Part shown: piece after piece, positions 12,418 through 24,683 of the stretch | Numbering within the stretch: position 1 is the stretch's first letter | How the letters are laid out: every line of letters begins with the position of its first letter | Translations under genes and position numbers: made by a program | The notes under the pieces: generated by a model | What the model was told of the DNA's origin: nothing | Databases searched by the model: none | Seen by the model: only the letters and a program-made list of their open reading frames with translations | Assembly: GCA_963693305.1 (NCBI GenBank) | Contig: OY855904.1 | Coordinates: 50,939,761 to 51,003,760 of the forward strand | Length of the DNA stretch: 64,000 bases | Reading direction: 5' to 3' | From: Meandrina meandrites | Lineage: Eukaryota; Cnidaria; Anthozoa; Scleractinia; Meandrinidae

Positions 12418-14031
12418 TTAAGGTGTCTCTCTACAGTTTTTTCTGGACCATACCAAACATTTTCATTTGGCCGTTTAGCAAACTTCCCGGACTCAAATCG
12501 ATGTGAAATTCACACCAGATATTTGAATTGGATTGAAGTTTGATATGATATATTGTTTAGGAAAATCGATATTTCCATGGCAACGACAAACAGAAAAACA
12601 AGATATCAGTTAAACTTGAATTCTACGCGAACAGGAATTGACGTAAAAAAACTAACACCAGTATCTGAAACTATGGTGTACTGCACATCAAATATGCAAG
12701 AATAAAAAAATTCTGTATGTTTGATTTCGAATAAATCGAAAATATATTTCAAACCATGCTTTTTGCATTGTAATGATAAACGGACCGAGACGCAGACACT
12801 GCTTTGATGAAATTACTTCGAAATAACACCAAAATGTGTATTTAACTTATCTTTCGTCGCCGTGAAAGTTTTGTTGATTTTCGTTATCGCGATCCCGAGA
12901 ATTGGATTTTTTCATATGGTCACTACCAATGTAATTTTTGGTAAATTTTCTACTTTTAGCGCTTTTTCGAAAATCTCCAAAACGGCTCCAACGATTTTTT
13001 TAAAACTTTCGCGACACATGCTTGATAATGCAAAGAATTTAATTCCAAAGTTTTATTAACGTTGATTTACTGGAACACGTCCAAATTTATCCTTAAAGAA
13101 GGCGTTCGAACCGACGAAAATGTTGCGTTACAACTTCAGCGTTCGCAATTTATGCTAAAATATTCTAATCAATGTTTTTTACATTCCATCGAGTGAGCAA
13201 AAGAGTGAGGGAAAAAACACAATATTGAAAACAATAGCAACGAACTGTATTTATCATGATGGAATGTAAAAAACATTGATTAGAATATTTTAGCATAAAT
13301 TGCGAACGCTGAAGTTGTAACGCAACATTTTCGTCGGTTCGAACGCCTTCTTTAAGGATAAATTTGGACGTGTTCCAGTAAATCAACGTTAATAAAACTT
13401 TGGAATTAAATTCTTTGCATTATCAAGCATGTGTCGCGAAAGTTTTAAAAAAATCGTTGGAGCCGTTTTGGAGATTTTCGAAAAAGCGCTAAAAGTAGAA
13501 AATTTACCAAAAATTACATTGGTAGTGACCGTATGAAAAACATCCAATTCTCGGGATCGCGATAACGAAAACCAACAAAACTTTCACGGCGACGAAAGAT
13601 AAGTTAAATACACATTTTGGTGTTAATTCGAAATAATTTCATCAAAGCAGTGTCTTCAAATCGGTCCGTTTATCATTATAAAGCAAAAAGCATGGTTTGA
13701 AATATATTTTCGATTTATTCGAAATCAAACATACAGATTTTTTTTATTCTTGTGTATTTGATGTGCAGTACACCATAATTTCAGATACTGGTGTTAGTTT
13801 TTCTACGTCAAATCTTATTCGCGTAGAATTCAAGTTTAACTGATAACTAGTTTTTCTGTTTATCGTTACCATGGAAATATCGATTTTCCTAAACAATATA
13901 TCATATCAAACTTCAATCCAATTCCGATATCTGGTGTGAATTTCACATCGATCCGAGTCCGGGAAGTTTGCTAAACGGCCAAATGAAAATGTTTGGTATG
14001 GTCCAGAAAAAACTGTAGAGAGACACCTTAA
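12418..14031. mobile_element. Fold-back element with arms of about 0.75 kb, TTAA-flanked
   Basis: TTAA flanks both ends (12418-12421, 14028-14031). The left half is mirrored by the right half nearly to the centre. GGTGTCTCTCTACAGTTTTT is exact at both ends, and the arms meet around a 60-80 bp loop near 13200-13260. Differences between arms are sparse (for example GACGCAGACACTG against the reverse of CAGTGTCTTCAAATC). Open frames in each arm are mirror images of one another and not genes. The left TTAA is only 7 bp from the right end of the Kolobok-type element. Confidence 0.85.
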
Positions 14032-14653
14032 TATTTTCAACGCCGGCCCCGGCTGTTTATAATAATTGTTGCAAGGTGTGTTGTGTCTTATCACGGGTTA
14101 CGTCGGTATTTATCTTTGTCCGGTTTCGTCAGAGACTGCTCAAAATGTAGCTTGATCATGAGTTTTGTTTTAAAGAGACGCTCTTTCTTATGTTTCCTGC
14201 ATCAATAAGACCAAGCGTTTTGACTCCTGAGCTCTATATAATGTACGTTTTTATCTTCCTTGCTCGTTACGTGATGTCCTGGCACCACCTGATTGAAATG
14301 TAGATTTATCTCCTTCGCGCAAGTTTGTTGACTATTTTACCTCGTTGTGTATGACTCATATTATTCGCCAAAATCCGATATTTCCCATAGTGAGCAATGG
14401 AATTTGAAAGAAACTGTAGAATCTATCGCCTATTCCGACTAATCCCTCAAAAATTATAATTTCACAAGTCTCTCTCGTCGATTAAACGTATCTTCACGCG
14501 GTCCGTCATTGTTGTTGAAATTTCTCACGCCTTGGATGACGTGTGCAGATGTCAAGGGAAACATGAACTTGGTCTAAAAATAACTTAAGCGGATTTGACA
14601 TATCCCAAAGCCTGGACTGGGCGTTTCCCTCTCTGTCCCCTCATTTTCTCTTG

Positions 14654-15080
14654 TGAGTGCAACTGTAACACTGTATTGAATGACCAGGTTCTATCATCTG
14701 AGAAACTGCTGTCTCCATCGATTATTGCATGATGTTCAGTTGCCGACAAATGCTGATGCTGATGCTGCTACATATGGCTTTAATAGTGAGAATGTTGCAT
14801 ACACTTTCGATCACAAATCACAACACAGCGCGGACCGGATTTTTTCTGTCAGTGAGGTAGGGGGGGGGGGGGGGGGGGGACTTGTTCGAAGCGTCTTAAC
14901 TCCCCCTCTCCCTTCCCCAGCCAGCGGGAATGATACGGTGTGCAAGTAAGAGGCCAGAAACAAAATTCCAATGCGAGCCTGTGATCGGGTATATAAAGAT
15001 TCTTGCATTGATCTGGTGTATTAAAATAATTAAAGATAACTTGATATCGATCTGGTCAACAAAACGAAATTTGATAGCTA
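14654..15080. other. Intergenic DNA with G-run
   Basis: No gene recognised. An uninterrupted G-run of about 20 lies at about 14860-14879 after GAGGTA. The segment 15008-15040 (GATCTGGTGTATTAAAATAATTAAAG) resembles sequences at 17751-17790 and 47918-47945 and is likely a fragment of a dispersed repeat. Confidence 0.4.
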
Positions 15081-17754
15081 TATAGCACACTATATGACGT
15101 AGTTCCGGATCTATTTAAGTCATTAGTACTTACGTAGTAATCTGCAATGCTCGGGTATATAATTTTCTTGCATGATCATCACGGCCGATGGAAAGCACCC
15201 GCCAACAGATCCACCAACGACCAGAGGAACGGGAACACGAGGAAACGCCACCGTAGTCAACCCGCAGAAGACAAAATCAGCCAAGCAGAGCAGGCGATTA
15301 CAGCCCTGAAAAGGCATACGGAGCGAGGAACTTGCCCAGAAACCCTACAATATAGGGCGAGGGCCAGAATTCGAGCGGACAATGACTTCAAAACAGACAT
15401 TAAAAGAATTAGAAAGAACGCAGAGCAAGAAGTCCTCAAGGCACTAACACGATTTCACTACCGAGAAATCGAACGCTTTAGGGTCGAGAATAAGAAATCA
15501 AAGCGACCGAGAATTAGCGAAACACTGAACACTTCTATTAAGAATTATACGCCTACCGAATCAGCGCGCTCGGCGCCAGCTGAAAACAATGATGTAACGG
15601 TTGAGCACGTAAAACAGATTGCTGTTAACATCGAGGCAAATATTGCTCAGTTCAGCAAAATGATGGAAAAACTAGGAGATATTGAGAATAAACAAGCTGA
15701 AAAGTACAAACGTGTATTCTCTGACTCCCACCACAACAATAAGGCCAAAGATAAAAGATCTAAAACAAACCTTGCAAATAAAAAGCGCGAACAGCGCAAA
15801 AAGATCCAACGACAAAAACGATCAAACATCAAAATAGAGGCAAACAAAAAACATATCAAAAATCTCTCAAACAAAGAACTTGCAAATGACCAGATTAATT
15901 TACTGGCAAAAGGGCTCAAATTTATCCCAACACCCGTTACAAAACAAACACAAATAAGACAACAACTCTTGCGTGACTTTGATCAGTTCGCAAGAAGAAT
16001 GCGCCTAATGTACATATTTCACGGGGAAAACAACGAACCTCATCCCTTCCATGTAAAATCTGCATGGCAACCGCCAATACAACAATCAGTTGCCCTTGAA
16101 AGCTACCTTGAAGAGGTTAAGATTCAACTCGGAGATTTACAACTCACAAAGCCAAAAAATAATCTGCCACCGGCCGAACGCGAGGCTCTCAAAGCCTTGA
16201 AGCGTGACAACGAGGTAAGTCTGAAAAAGGCCGACAAAGGAACAACAACTGTAGTCATGAACATGCAAGACAAAATAAACGAAGGCCAGATCCAACTAGA
16301 TAACAAAGACCACTACAGGCCTCTTGCGACACCCATGGTAGTTGACACAAATTACAGAGTTCAACAACTTATTAACGATCTCTACCAGGGAAATCACATA
16401 GATGAAATGACTAAAAAATGGCTTTGTCAAACACCAAACCCGCCTCGAATTCCAGAATTCTACACCGTTACAAAGATACATAAACCGACCCCGGTCGGAA
16501 GACCAATAATATCAGGGTGTGATGGCCCTACAGAAAAGTTATCATCATTTGTTGATAAACTACTTCAGCCTATAGCACAACAACAGAAGTCATATCTCAA
16601 AGACACTACCGACTTCATTAACTTCATAGAAAAAACGAAAGTCCCAGCGGACGCTATACTTGTTTCAATGGACGTAACTAGCCTCTACACAAATATACCA
16701 CAAGAAGAGGGGATTCAAACAGTATGCAATGCATACGAAAAATTCTACATGAACAAACCTCCTATCCCTACACGACTACTTGACAAAGCGCTAAGGCTAA
16801 TTCTACAAGAAAACTCATTCCAGTTTGCTGGAAAAACTACCTACAAACACATGGCACGGCCATGGGTACAAAAATGGCAGTCGCTTTTGCGAACATCTTC
16901 ATGAGTAAGGTAGAATCAGAAATCCTAAGCCAAAGCGCATTAAAACCGCTAGTTTGGAAACGCTATATAGACGACATATTCTCACTCTGGACTATAGCCA
17001 GAGAGAACATAATACAGTTCATTGAACAAGCGAACAATCACCACCCCACGATCAAATTTACGGCTGAAATTTCTTGCACAGAAATAACATTCCTGGACAC
17101 CAACATCTATAAAGGCAAAAGGTTCGAAAAAGACGCAGTTCTTGACGTAAGAACTCATTTTAAGCCTACTGAGACGTTCCAATATACACACTTCAGCTCG
17201 TCTCACCCACCGGGATTAAAAAAGGCTTCATCAAAGGAGAGGCTTTAAGACTTCTCAGAACAAACTCTTGTAAAGAAATATTTCAAGAGAAAATTAAAAA
17301 CTTCAAATCACATTTGCTAGATAGAGGTTATCCGGAAAATCTCATTCAAACTACTCTATCACAAGTGAATTTTGAAGACAGGAAGCTAGCTCTCCAACCG
17401 AAAGAAAAGGAAAACAAACGAATCTTGCCTTTTGTCACACAATACCAACCAGCAGTGCCTAACCTAAAACAAATACTGATGAAACACTGGCATTTAATAG
17501 AACAACAACCATTGCTGAGGGAAATTTACAAAGATCCGCCCCTCATTTCGTACAAAAGAGGGCGATCGCTCAACGATATACTCGTACGTGCCAAACTATG
17601 AAAGAGGCTAAAACACGCGCTAGGGAGTCGCGCAGGCCTGTCAACCCCATTTTACACTATAGCACACTATATGACGTAGTTCCGGATCTATTTAAGTCAT
17701 TAGTACTTACGTAGTAATCTGCAATGCTCGGGTATATAATTTTCTTGCATGATC
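15081..17754 (+). mobile_element. Penelope-like element with direct terminal repeats
   Basis: A direct repeat of about 97 bp begins TATAGCACACTATATGACG at 15081 and again at 17658 and ends CTTGCATGATC at 15177 and 17754. The two copies look identical. Between them lies a reverse transcriptase gene of the Penelope-like class. Direct pseudo-LTRs are one of the known Penelope-like layouts. The right repeat starts about 57 bp after the coding region ends, leaving no room for a C-terminal GIY-YIG domain. Confidence 0.75.
15147..17601 (+). pseudogene. Penelope-like reverse transcriptase, frameshifted
   Basis: The protein is split over three frames: 15147-16904, 16862-17248 and 17314-17601. The first 12 residues come from the terminal repeat, so the true start is probably later. 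A long basic coiled N-terminal region is followed by class-typical motifs: LAKGLKFIPTP, KKADKGTTTVV, PEFYTVTKIHKPTPVGRPI, SMDVTSLYTNIP (catalytic Asp near 16671), GTAMGTKMA just after the first frameshift, and KRYIDDIF with the Asp pair at about 16970. The first shift is near 16845-16860, the second near 17240-17310. No GIY-YIG motif is present at the C-terminus or visible at the N-terminus. The gene is dead as read. Confidence 0.75.
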
Positions 17755-18099
17755 TGGCGTATTGAAAAAGTGAAGTCAACAGATAATAACTGCGTATCGG
17801 TGTGGGAAAGTTTTGTGTATTTCTCAACGAAATACTTGCCATTTAGCACTTTGATGTTAACAGGTTTATCCTCGACAGGTGGCTCCCAAATCTCTATGTA
17901 GATGTGATAGCTACGGACAACACAAACAGCAGAATCTCCATCTTAAATAAACCAACATTCATTTTATCATTCTCGCCCTAGTCCCAACACGTTCCATCTA
18001 ATTTCTTGTTGCTAAGCTACGAACGTTCGACAAAGACGCGTTCTTGTTCTTGTAGTCACGCAAAAAGTCTATAGAAAAACTGCGTTGAATGGAGAAATG
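17755..18099. other. Intergenic DNA
   Basis: No gene recognised. The start (CTGGCGTATTGAAAAAGTG) resembles the repeat fragment at 15010 and 47919. Nothing else identified. Confidence 0.4.
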
Positions 18100-20752
18100 C
18101 CTGTTGCCCACCTAAGATGGTGGGCAAGATGGCGGCGCCTAATCGATCTCCGACGCTACTTGCGCCAAGATGCCCCTCAGGTACTTTAAAAGTTATCTTC
18201 TTCGTTTGCATTCTCTTTGAATCTCGATATCTTAACTTTGACGAGTCGCAAGATACTTTAGGAAGGATAACAGCTTTAATAACTCCGAATTCCTACTCGC
18301 TACGATTGCAGACGAATACTCGCTCATCCTGGTCGTCTCCTCGAAGAGGGCGATATTTCAAGACTAAAATTTCTTACTACCCAAACTGTGCTTCTACTTT
18401 TGCCATCCAGCGTATTATACTTTCTGGTGACATCGAACTAAATCCAGGGATGCTTGGTGCAAACGACAATGGAAGTACTAAAGCACGGAGAAATCGTGGC
18501 AACAACAACATCAAGATCGCTCATCTGAATGTCCGTTCGATTAAGAACAGGGAGCATTTTATCCTCGCGAAGGAAACTGTCACTGCCAACAAGATTGACA
18601 TTTTTACTATCTCTGAATCATGGCTTGATAGCTCAGTTTCTGATGTCGAGATTGAATTTCCAGGTTACAATCTACATCGACTTGATCGCGAAAGCAAGAC
18701 AGGTGGCGGTGTGTGCGCCTTTGTCAGACAAGAATATAAAGCCCAGCGGCTAAAAGAGCTCTCGTTTATCGCTGAATCTGGGCTACACCAACTCTGCTGA
18801 AAATCCAGGTACGAACATTCAAATCATTTTTAATCTGTACGGCTTACAGGCCGCCAAATACTCCTTTGGACTGCTTCGATTCAGACTTCAGCAATACATT
18901 AGTTTCAGCGTTGTCTTACAACAAGCCAATTTACATCCTGAGTGATCTAAACTGCAATGTTCTGCGCTCACAAGACCCAGCAGCACAAGCACTTGTAAAC
19001 TTTTGTACTTCCTTTAATTTGTCTCAAGTTGTTAATCAACCAACAAGGATTACAGAGACTTCAGAATCATTAATTGATGTCATACTTGCGTCAATAAGAA
19101 CTTAGTAAAGGAAACAAAAGTTGTTCCATCGTCTATAAGCGACCACGATCTAATATACGCAGTTTTGAATCTAAAAAGGTGCCCTCAAACACCCACCTAC
19201 ATCACTACCAGGTCCTATAAAAATTACCAGCGAGACGCTTTTATTCATGATCTTTCTCAAGTTCCTTGGCACATTATTGAAACTTTCGACGACGTTGAAG
19301 ACAGCCTGCATGCTTTCAATATACTCTTCAACCAGATTTTAGACCAGCATGCACCCGTCAGAACAGTCAAAGTTCGCGGTCGCCCTAACTTATGTATTAC
19401 CTCGGAAATACGTGAACTCATGAGAACTCGCGACCAATGGAGGAAGCTTGCACGAAGATCCAATGATCCTCTTGCCTGGGCTGGATATAGGAATTATAAA
19501 CAAGAAGTCAAACGCGAAATTAGACTTGCCGAGCGCCAATTTGTTACGGAACAAATCGCAAACAACGCTAACAATCCTGGCAGCATGTGGAAAACAATAA
19601 GATCCTGTCTTCCCAAGAAATCTGCCTGCCCTAAGACATACACTCAAGACGATGAAACGGTTGCGAACATGTTCAATGATTTCTTTACGTCGGTTGGCCA
19701 AACCACCGTCGATAAAATCAAAACACTCGCCTCAGAATATAATTATGATCTCACGAAATTAAATTTCGTCCCAAGACACTATCCATTGTCTGAACAATTT
19801 TCCTTTCACCCTGTGGAATGTAAGCAGGTAGAACAGATTGTTACTTCAATGCCATCAAACAAAGCACCAGGATTAGATAAAGTCTCTGTACGTGTCATTA
19901 AAGACTGCCTACCAACGATTCTACCATCGATCACTCACATCATTAACAACTCTCTTGGTAACGGCACTTTCCCGAGCGTCTGGAAAAAAGCCGTGGTGAC
20001 ACCCATTCCAAAAGAAGGTGATCATGAGCAAGCTAATAACAACAGGCCTATTTCTTTGTTACCGATACTGTCAAAAGTATGTGAAAGAGCAGCCTTGAAT
20101 CAGATAATGAAATATCTAGTAGAAAATGACCGACTTTCAACAAAACAAAATGGAAACAAAAAATGGCACTCAACAGAAACGGCATTAATCCACTCTACCG
20201 ATGCAATCTTGACTAGCATTGATAAAAAAGGAATTGTCAGCCATGGTTCTGTTAGATACGAGTAAGGCTTTCGACAGCATAAATCATAACATCCTTCTCT
20301 TAAAACTACAAGATGTTGGCATCTCAAATTCGTCCCTCGCGTGGTTCCAAAGCTATCTAGACCACAGATACCAGGTGGTACGCGTTCATTCAACTCTGTC
20401 AAATGCATTGCCACTAACTAGTGGTGTTCCTCAAGGCAGTATACTGGGGCAGCTCCAATTTTGTGTCTACGTCAACGACTTACCATCCGTCCCAAGAAAA
20501 TGCACAACAGAATGTTACGTCGATGATACTAAATTACAGATTTCTTTTAAACTTCAGGATTGCCCCAATGCCGTTATTGACTTAAATGATGACCTTTTAC
20601 TGATACGCAACTGGTGTTTCGATAACCTTCTTCTAAATCCAGACAAAACAAAACTGATGGTTTTTGGAAGCAGACAGATCACTTCCAAACTCCCTGACTT
20701 CAGAATAACTCTACTGGGGAAAGAACTTGATCTCAATAGCCCAAGCTTTTAA
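18100..20752 (+). mobile_element. CR1/L2-type LINE, missing its 3' end
   Basis: The unit begins around an AAGATGGCGGC motif (18126-18136), a YY1-type site often found at LINE 5' ends, and runs through endonuclease and reverse transcriptase regions. The coding sequence stops abruptly after LLGKELDLNS, shortly after the YVDD box, where the family normally continues for roughly 250 more residues. Loss of the 3' end is unusual for a LINE and implies a later deletion or recombination at about 20745-20755. Confidence 0.75.
18117..20752 (+). pseudogene. LINE endonuclease/reverse transcriptase with 2A-like motif, frameshifted
   Basis: Four open pieces in three frames: 18117-18800, 18866-19105, 19165-20265 and 20219-20752. 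A 2A-like GDIELNPG motif lies at 18426-18449, followed by Met instead of the usual Pro. Next is the apurinic-type endonuclease: IAHLNVRSI, ISESWLDSSVSD, TGGGVCAFV, then ILSDLN and SLIDVIL in the second piece, and SISDHDLIY spanning 19120-19155. The reverse transcriptase has SNKAPGLDKVSVRVIKD, TPIPKEGD, NNRPISLLPILSK, LLDTSKAFDSINH, SGVPQGSILG and CYVDDTKL. Multiple frameshifts and 3' loss make it inactive. The motif set fits the CR1/L2 group. Confidence 0.8.
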
Positions 20753-20911
20753 AAGAAAATATGAAGTTAAACTGGAAATTCCAGGGAGTGGGAGGGTCCA
20801 AGCCAAAGAACCATCCTTGTGGGAGGTATGGATATTTTTTGGAACCACACATTCTAATTAGACTGCCATTAACCTATTGAAGACACTCAAGCCTGTGCTG
20901 CAAAAAGAACT

Positions 20912-21434
20912 GGCGTCTTTACTTAACCTGGAGCAAACTATGGTCTGTGATAATAATTACGTAAATTATCTGTAAATTCATTATTTTTATTGGAACAAAA
21001 TATTTTGTCACAAGCCTCAGAATGGTTTTAAAACTTACATGTAATAAAGTGCCAGTATTCACATTTAGCCTTATTGGGTTCTGGGATGCCCATATTACAT
21101 AATCACTTACTTATCCTCATCAGGCCCATGAGAACTCTTGAGGCGAGGTTCATATTACATAAATAGCTTTAAATGTCACTAAAGTATATTCAGGTTTAAA
21201 CTGGCAACATGTGGGAATCAATCATGTGAGAATTTTATTACTTTAACACAATGTGTATTTTTGATTTCATTTTCAAGTTGACTAAGAGGAATGTCATTGC
21301 AAAGTCTTCAAGTCACCTGTAAATAGAACCAAAACAAACAAAAACTATTTATTTTGGTGAAATTGCTATCTTTCCAACATGTAGACTGTATATTAAAATT
21401 AAATGGCCTTTTTCAGTGTGTGAAAAAAACTGAC
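20912..21434 (+). repeat. Dispersed repeat, uninterrupted copy
   Basis: From GTCTTTACTTAACCTGGAG to CTGTGTGTGAAAAAAACTGACT this matches 25491-25922 plus 28190-28280 with few changes. In the other copy the Penelope-like element at 25923-28188 interrupts an AAAACAAACAAAA site that is intact here at about 21331-21343. No coding potential. Confidence 0.8.
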
Positions 21435-22599
21435 TATTTTGAAAAAGTGAGGCGGTCTATTTGAATCAAACCAACACAGCCGAAAAGTTGATACATAAGA
21501 CAATGTCACTACAGAAAGAAACCTTGTGGTCTCGTCTTATTGAAATATTTATAGCTGTGCAAACTTGCCAAATTTCGACGATCTTCATGTTTGCCGCCAT
21601 TTTGAGGTACTCGTCAGGACGAAACGTTTCATCAACTTGCCTCGCAAGCGTATCTAAAACCATCAAAAATAAAGAAAAAGTTAATATAAAGGCATTACAG
21701 TTCAAATGAAAAAGTTAAAATCGTGTTTATAAACGGAAACTAGACTTAAATTTCAATCATTTCTGGAGATGAAAGATAGTCATCATTGTTCGAATTTCAT
21801 TCGATGATTCCAGAAGACATAACAGTATCTGACACGCAAATTTCGACTCGATGTAGCGTTTGAATCAGGTAAAGGTGGTTACCTCGTAATTTCCCTTTGT
21901 TCCATGCGTACAGCGAAGTTGTTTTTACGACAAAACGTCGAACATCGGCGAAGAAGCAAACGAACCGGTCATGTTTATCTATCGGTACATACTTTATGTA
22001 TGGGGTATCGTATTGTACCGTACAGTGCCTCATTCGAGCCTCATACATGAAGTAGTGACCTCGAAGCCGGTTCTTCGGTTGTTGTTCGACGTTCAACGTT
22101 TTGCAATGGAAAATCTTCGCTGTGTGCCAGTAAGGAAGGGAAAGGACGACGTTACTACCTTAACCTGATTCATATGCTACATCAGGTCAAAGTTTTCGTG
22201 TCAAATTTTGTAATTTCTTGTGGAATCATCGCGTGAAATTGGAAGAATGATGACCTATCTTAGATCTCCAGAAGTGGTTGAAATGTAGGTCGAGTTTCCG
22301 TTTATAAACACGATTTTAACTCTTTCATTTGAACTGTAATACATTTATATTGACTTTTTCTTTATTTCTGATGGTTTTAGATACATCTGTGAGGCAAGTT
22401 GATGAAACGCTTCGTCCTGACGAGTACCTCAAAATGGCGGCAAACATGAAGATCGTCGAAATTTGGCAAGTTTGCACAGCTATAAATATTTCAATAAGAC
22501 GAGACCACAAGGTTTCTTTCTGTAGTGACATTGTCTTATGTATCAACTTTTCGGCTGTGTTGGTTTGATTCAAATAGACCGCCTCACTTTTTCAAAATA
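21435..22599. mobile_element. Fold-back element with arms of about 380 bp
   Basis: TATTTTGAAAAAGTGAGGCGG at 21435 is exactly mirrored at the right end (to 22599). The mirrored match extends with scattered differences to about 21815 on the left and 22223 on the right. The centre holds about 400 bp of unrelated DNA without a recognisable gene. Matching open frames on the two arms are mirror copies of non-coding sequence. No clear target duplication was found. It abuts the repeat ending at 21434. Confidence 0.8.
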
Positions 22600-23264
22600 A
22601 AGTTTGAATCTGATCCGTTTTCGCGTGTTTCATCAAAGTGTGTGATAGGGGTGTCGTTAATGTCTTGCTGCTGGCTTGATTCGAAGTCAATGTTTATGAA
22701 AGTCGGTGTGATAAGTCAAGAAGACATAATATAACTGGCTGTGGTGTTTTTTTGGTACAGAAGTTATTCGTTTTTGTTTAATTCATCTTGAAAGTTGTGG
22801 TAAATTTAAGCCCTGACATTGGTCGTTACGGGCGCTCGTTTGGGTGAACAGAAAATCCTTAAAAACTCGAAAAAAATAAATGATCTGGTCAAGCGGATTG
22901 TGGTTTTAGTATAAGTACATGAAAGTCTTGCAACCCACAAGAAATAAGCGAAATCTATTTTTCAAGCCAGATCGAGCAGACCGAAATTACAGAGACCGTC
23001 TCTTAAGAGGTCAACAACTACCTGAACTAGTTATAATTCATAGTTTAACTCACCAGTAATCCAGAATGTCCTCAGTTCTGAATTCTGTAAATCCTGTCTA
23101 AACATTAGGCATTCTATTAATCCCACAAAATACCTGTAGACCACAAAATGCAAAAGAAACGTAAATCTATGTCAACCAATACAAATCACGTCATGGGAAA
23201 ATACAAATTTAAACTTAAGTTAACCAAAAACAAACTCAAATGTAATTTTTCTTTGCGGCCTCGG
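22600..23264. other. Intergenic DNA
   Basis: No gene recognised. Part of it (TCAACAACTACCTGAACT at about 23011) recurs at 29049, so the duplicated flank described next may begin here in diverged form. Confidence 0.4.
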
Positions 23265-24185
23265 TCAATATTCTGACAAACATTTCCTAACGTCTAAATA
23301 ATGAAAGGATGCGATTTTTATTAATTTGAAGTAGATTAAAATTCAGATCACAAGCATAAATACAATTACATGACTCGATGAACTGACTGACTCTCAAAAT
23401 CTTTTTTTTTTTTCCTCCGAGCTCGGCTTTAATTCCAGTTAGCGCGATTCTATCGTTAGCACTTTTATAAATCTTCACACATGATAAACGTCGAAGAAAT
23501 AAGCTTAAACCAGTCTTTAAAATGAAATCTTCGTACAATGAAAAACGCTTACCTCAGGTCACTAGCTGTAAGTTTCTGTTAGCAATGTTTGCGAAACGTT
23601 TCCCTCGCCGTTTCTCCTCATTACATATTCTTCTTTATCGGGAATACGAATAGAAGAAGAATACCCTGTGTTTGGAAACTCGTTGTGATCGCGGCAAGAA
23701 GGAAGAACATCGGCAAAACCAAACTATATAACTCAAAATCCCGTTTCTCGTCGCCATGGTCGCCATTTTGAACATGTTCTTGTCGTGGGCACGCAATACG
23801 GACCACCAGGAATCCCCTAGCAGCGGGGAGGGGGAGGGGCTGCTGCTAAACTTCTCCCCAGGATACACTCCTTTCGTATGAGAGAAATAAAATCCATCCT
23901 CGCCAAAAGCAATTAAAATGAGAAGAAATTGACAACGGCATCATAAAGAGTATACACTCACGCCTTTGGCAAAATTTTCATTTATTTCTACTGCCAATGG
24001 TCGCTGAGTAAGAAGCCAACAAACTTTTCAATTGTATTTTTTACTGCCGTACATTTTTATGAAAAAGTAATCATGGCCATTTTTAAAATCACTATTTATA
24101 AAACTTCAACTTCGCTTAAAAAGATACTAAGAGAAAGATTCTAGTAAAGTCTTCAAGCGAATTTAAAATTGTGGTCCTTTCTGGC

Positions 24186-24204
24186 CACGTGACAGATGAC
24201 GTCA
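24186..24204 (+). promoter_or_regulatory. E-box plus CRE pair
   Basis: CACGTG is followed after 5 bases by TGACGTCA. The same arrangement appears at 24479, 29745 and 56959. Binding by bHLH and CREB/ATF factors is inferred from the motifs only. Confidence 0.4.
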
Positions 24205-24477
24205 TAACAATGAAAGTGATAAAAATGTATTTAGCATGGAAGTATCTACCATCATGTACTTTGTTGTTTCTTCACGTGTAATGCAACGCCAGATATGCAC
24301 TTGTACCCAGACTCCCACTTTTTGAAAATTGTACATAGCTCCCTTATGATTTATATTTTGTTCGGTTCCTGGGCATTCCGAAATGCCTCACGCAAATGTG
24401 CTTCAAGCTGCAATGACTGCTTTTTCAGTAGCAAACTATTTTCGTCACAGTTAGCAAAAACGAATTTCTGAGCAAAG

Positions 24478-24497
24478 TCACGTGACTAATGACGTCA
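24478..24497 (+). promoter_or_regulatory. E-box plus CRE pair in shared flank
   Basis: TCACGTGAC and TGACGTCA occur with the spacing seen at 29744-29763 and 56958-56977. It lies in the segment shared by the flanks of both TPR-CHAT genes. Confidence 0.45.
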
Positions 24498-24683
24498 TCA
24501 CCGTATGTCTCATAGAAAAGGTAGTTTATGGTAAGAGTTATTTCTATACGACATAGTACTCCAGCTGGCTTCAAACTAACCAAGTTAATTGGCATTTACG
24601 ATTTTTCAGTTGCAAAGGATTCTGGGAAGGTTCTTATTTTAATTATATATTGTTTTTAAAATTATTGTTATAAATAATAATCT

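Larger units (their letters stand above)
9308..14653. mobile_element. Probable outer element enclosing two nested transposons
   Basis: The word AAGAGAAAATGAGGGGACAG at 9309-9328 is exactly mirrored at 14633-14652. Looser mirrored similarity follows inside (TGTCAAGTCC..GAGTTATCTTTAG against the reverse of 14575-14610). Removing the two TTAA elements inside leaves about 1.3 kb, a plausible non-autonomous element. I could not identify a target duplication, so it could also be two copies of a shorter repeat. Confidence 0.45.
23265..24680 (+). repeat. Orphan copy of the TPR-CHAT 5' flank
   Basis: The part 23265-23700 matches 29082-29490 and the part 24240-24530 matches 29497-29790; the sequence between is absent from the second copy. 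The stretch 24290-24680 also aligns with 56780-57130 (ACTCCCACTTTTTG..CATAGCTCCCTTA, then the E-box/CRE pair, then GGATTCTGGGAAGG). In the other two places a TPR-CHAT gene follows downstream. Here a LINE fragment follows instead. It may be a leftover of an older gene copy. Confidence 0.55.

Noticed and set aside
21461..22573. Paired frames of 82 and 79 codons on both arms
   Set aside because: They are mirror copies of fold-back arm sequence and read on both strands; no homology is recognised.
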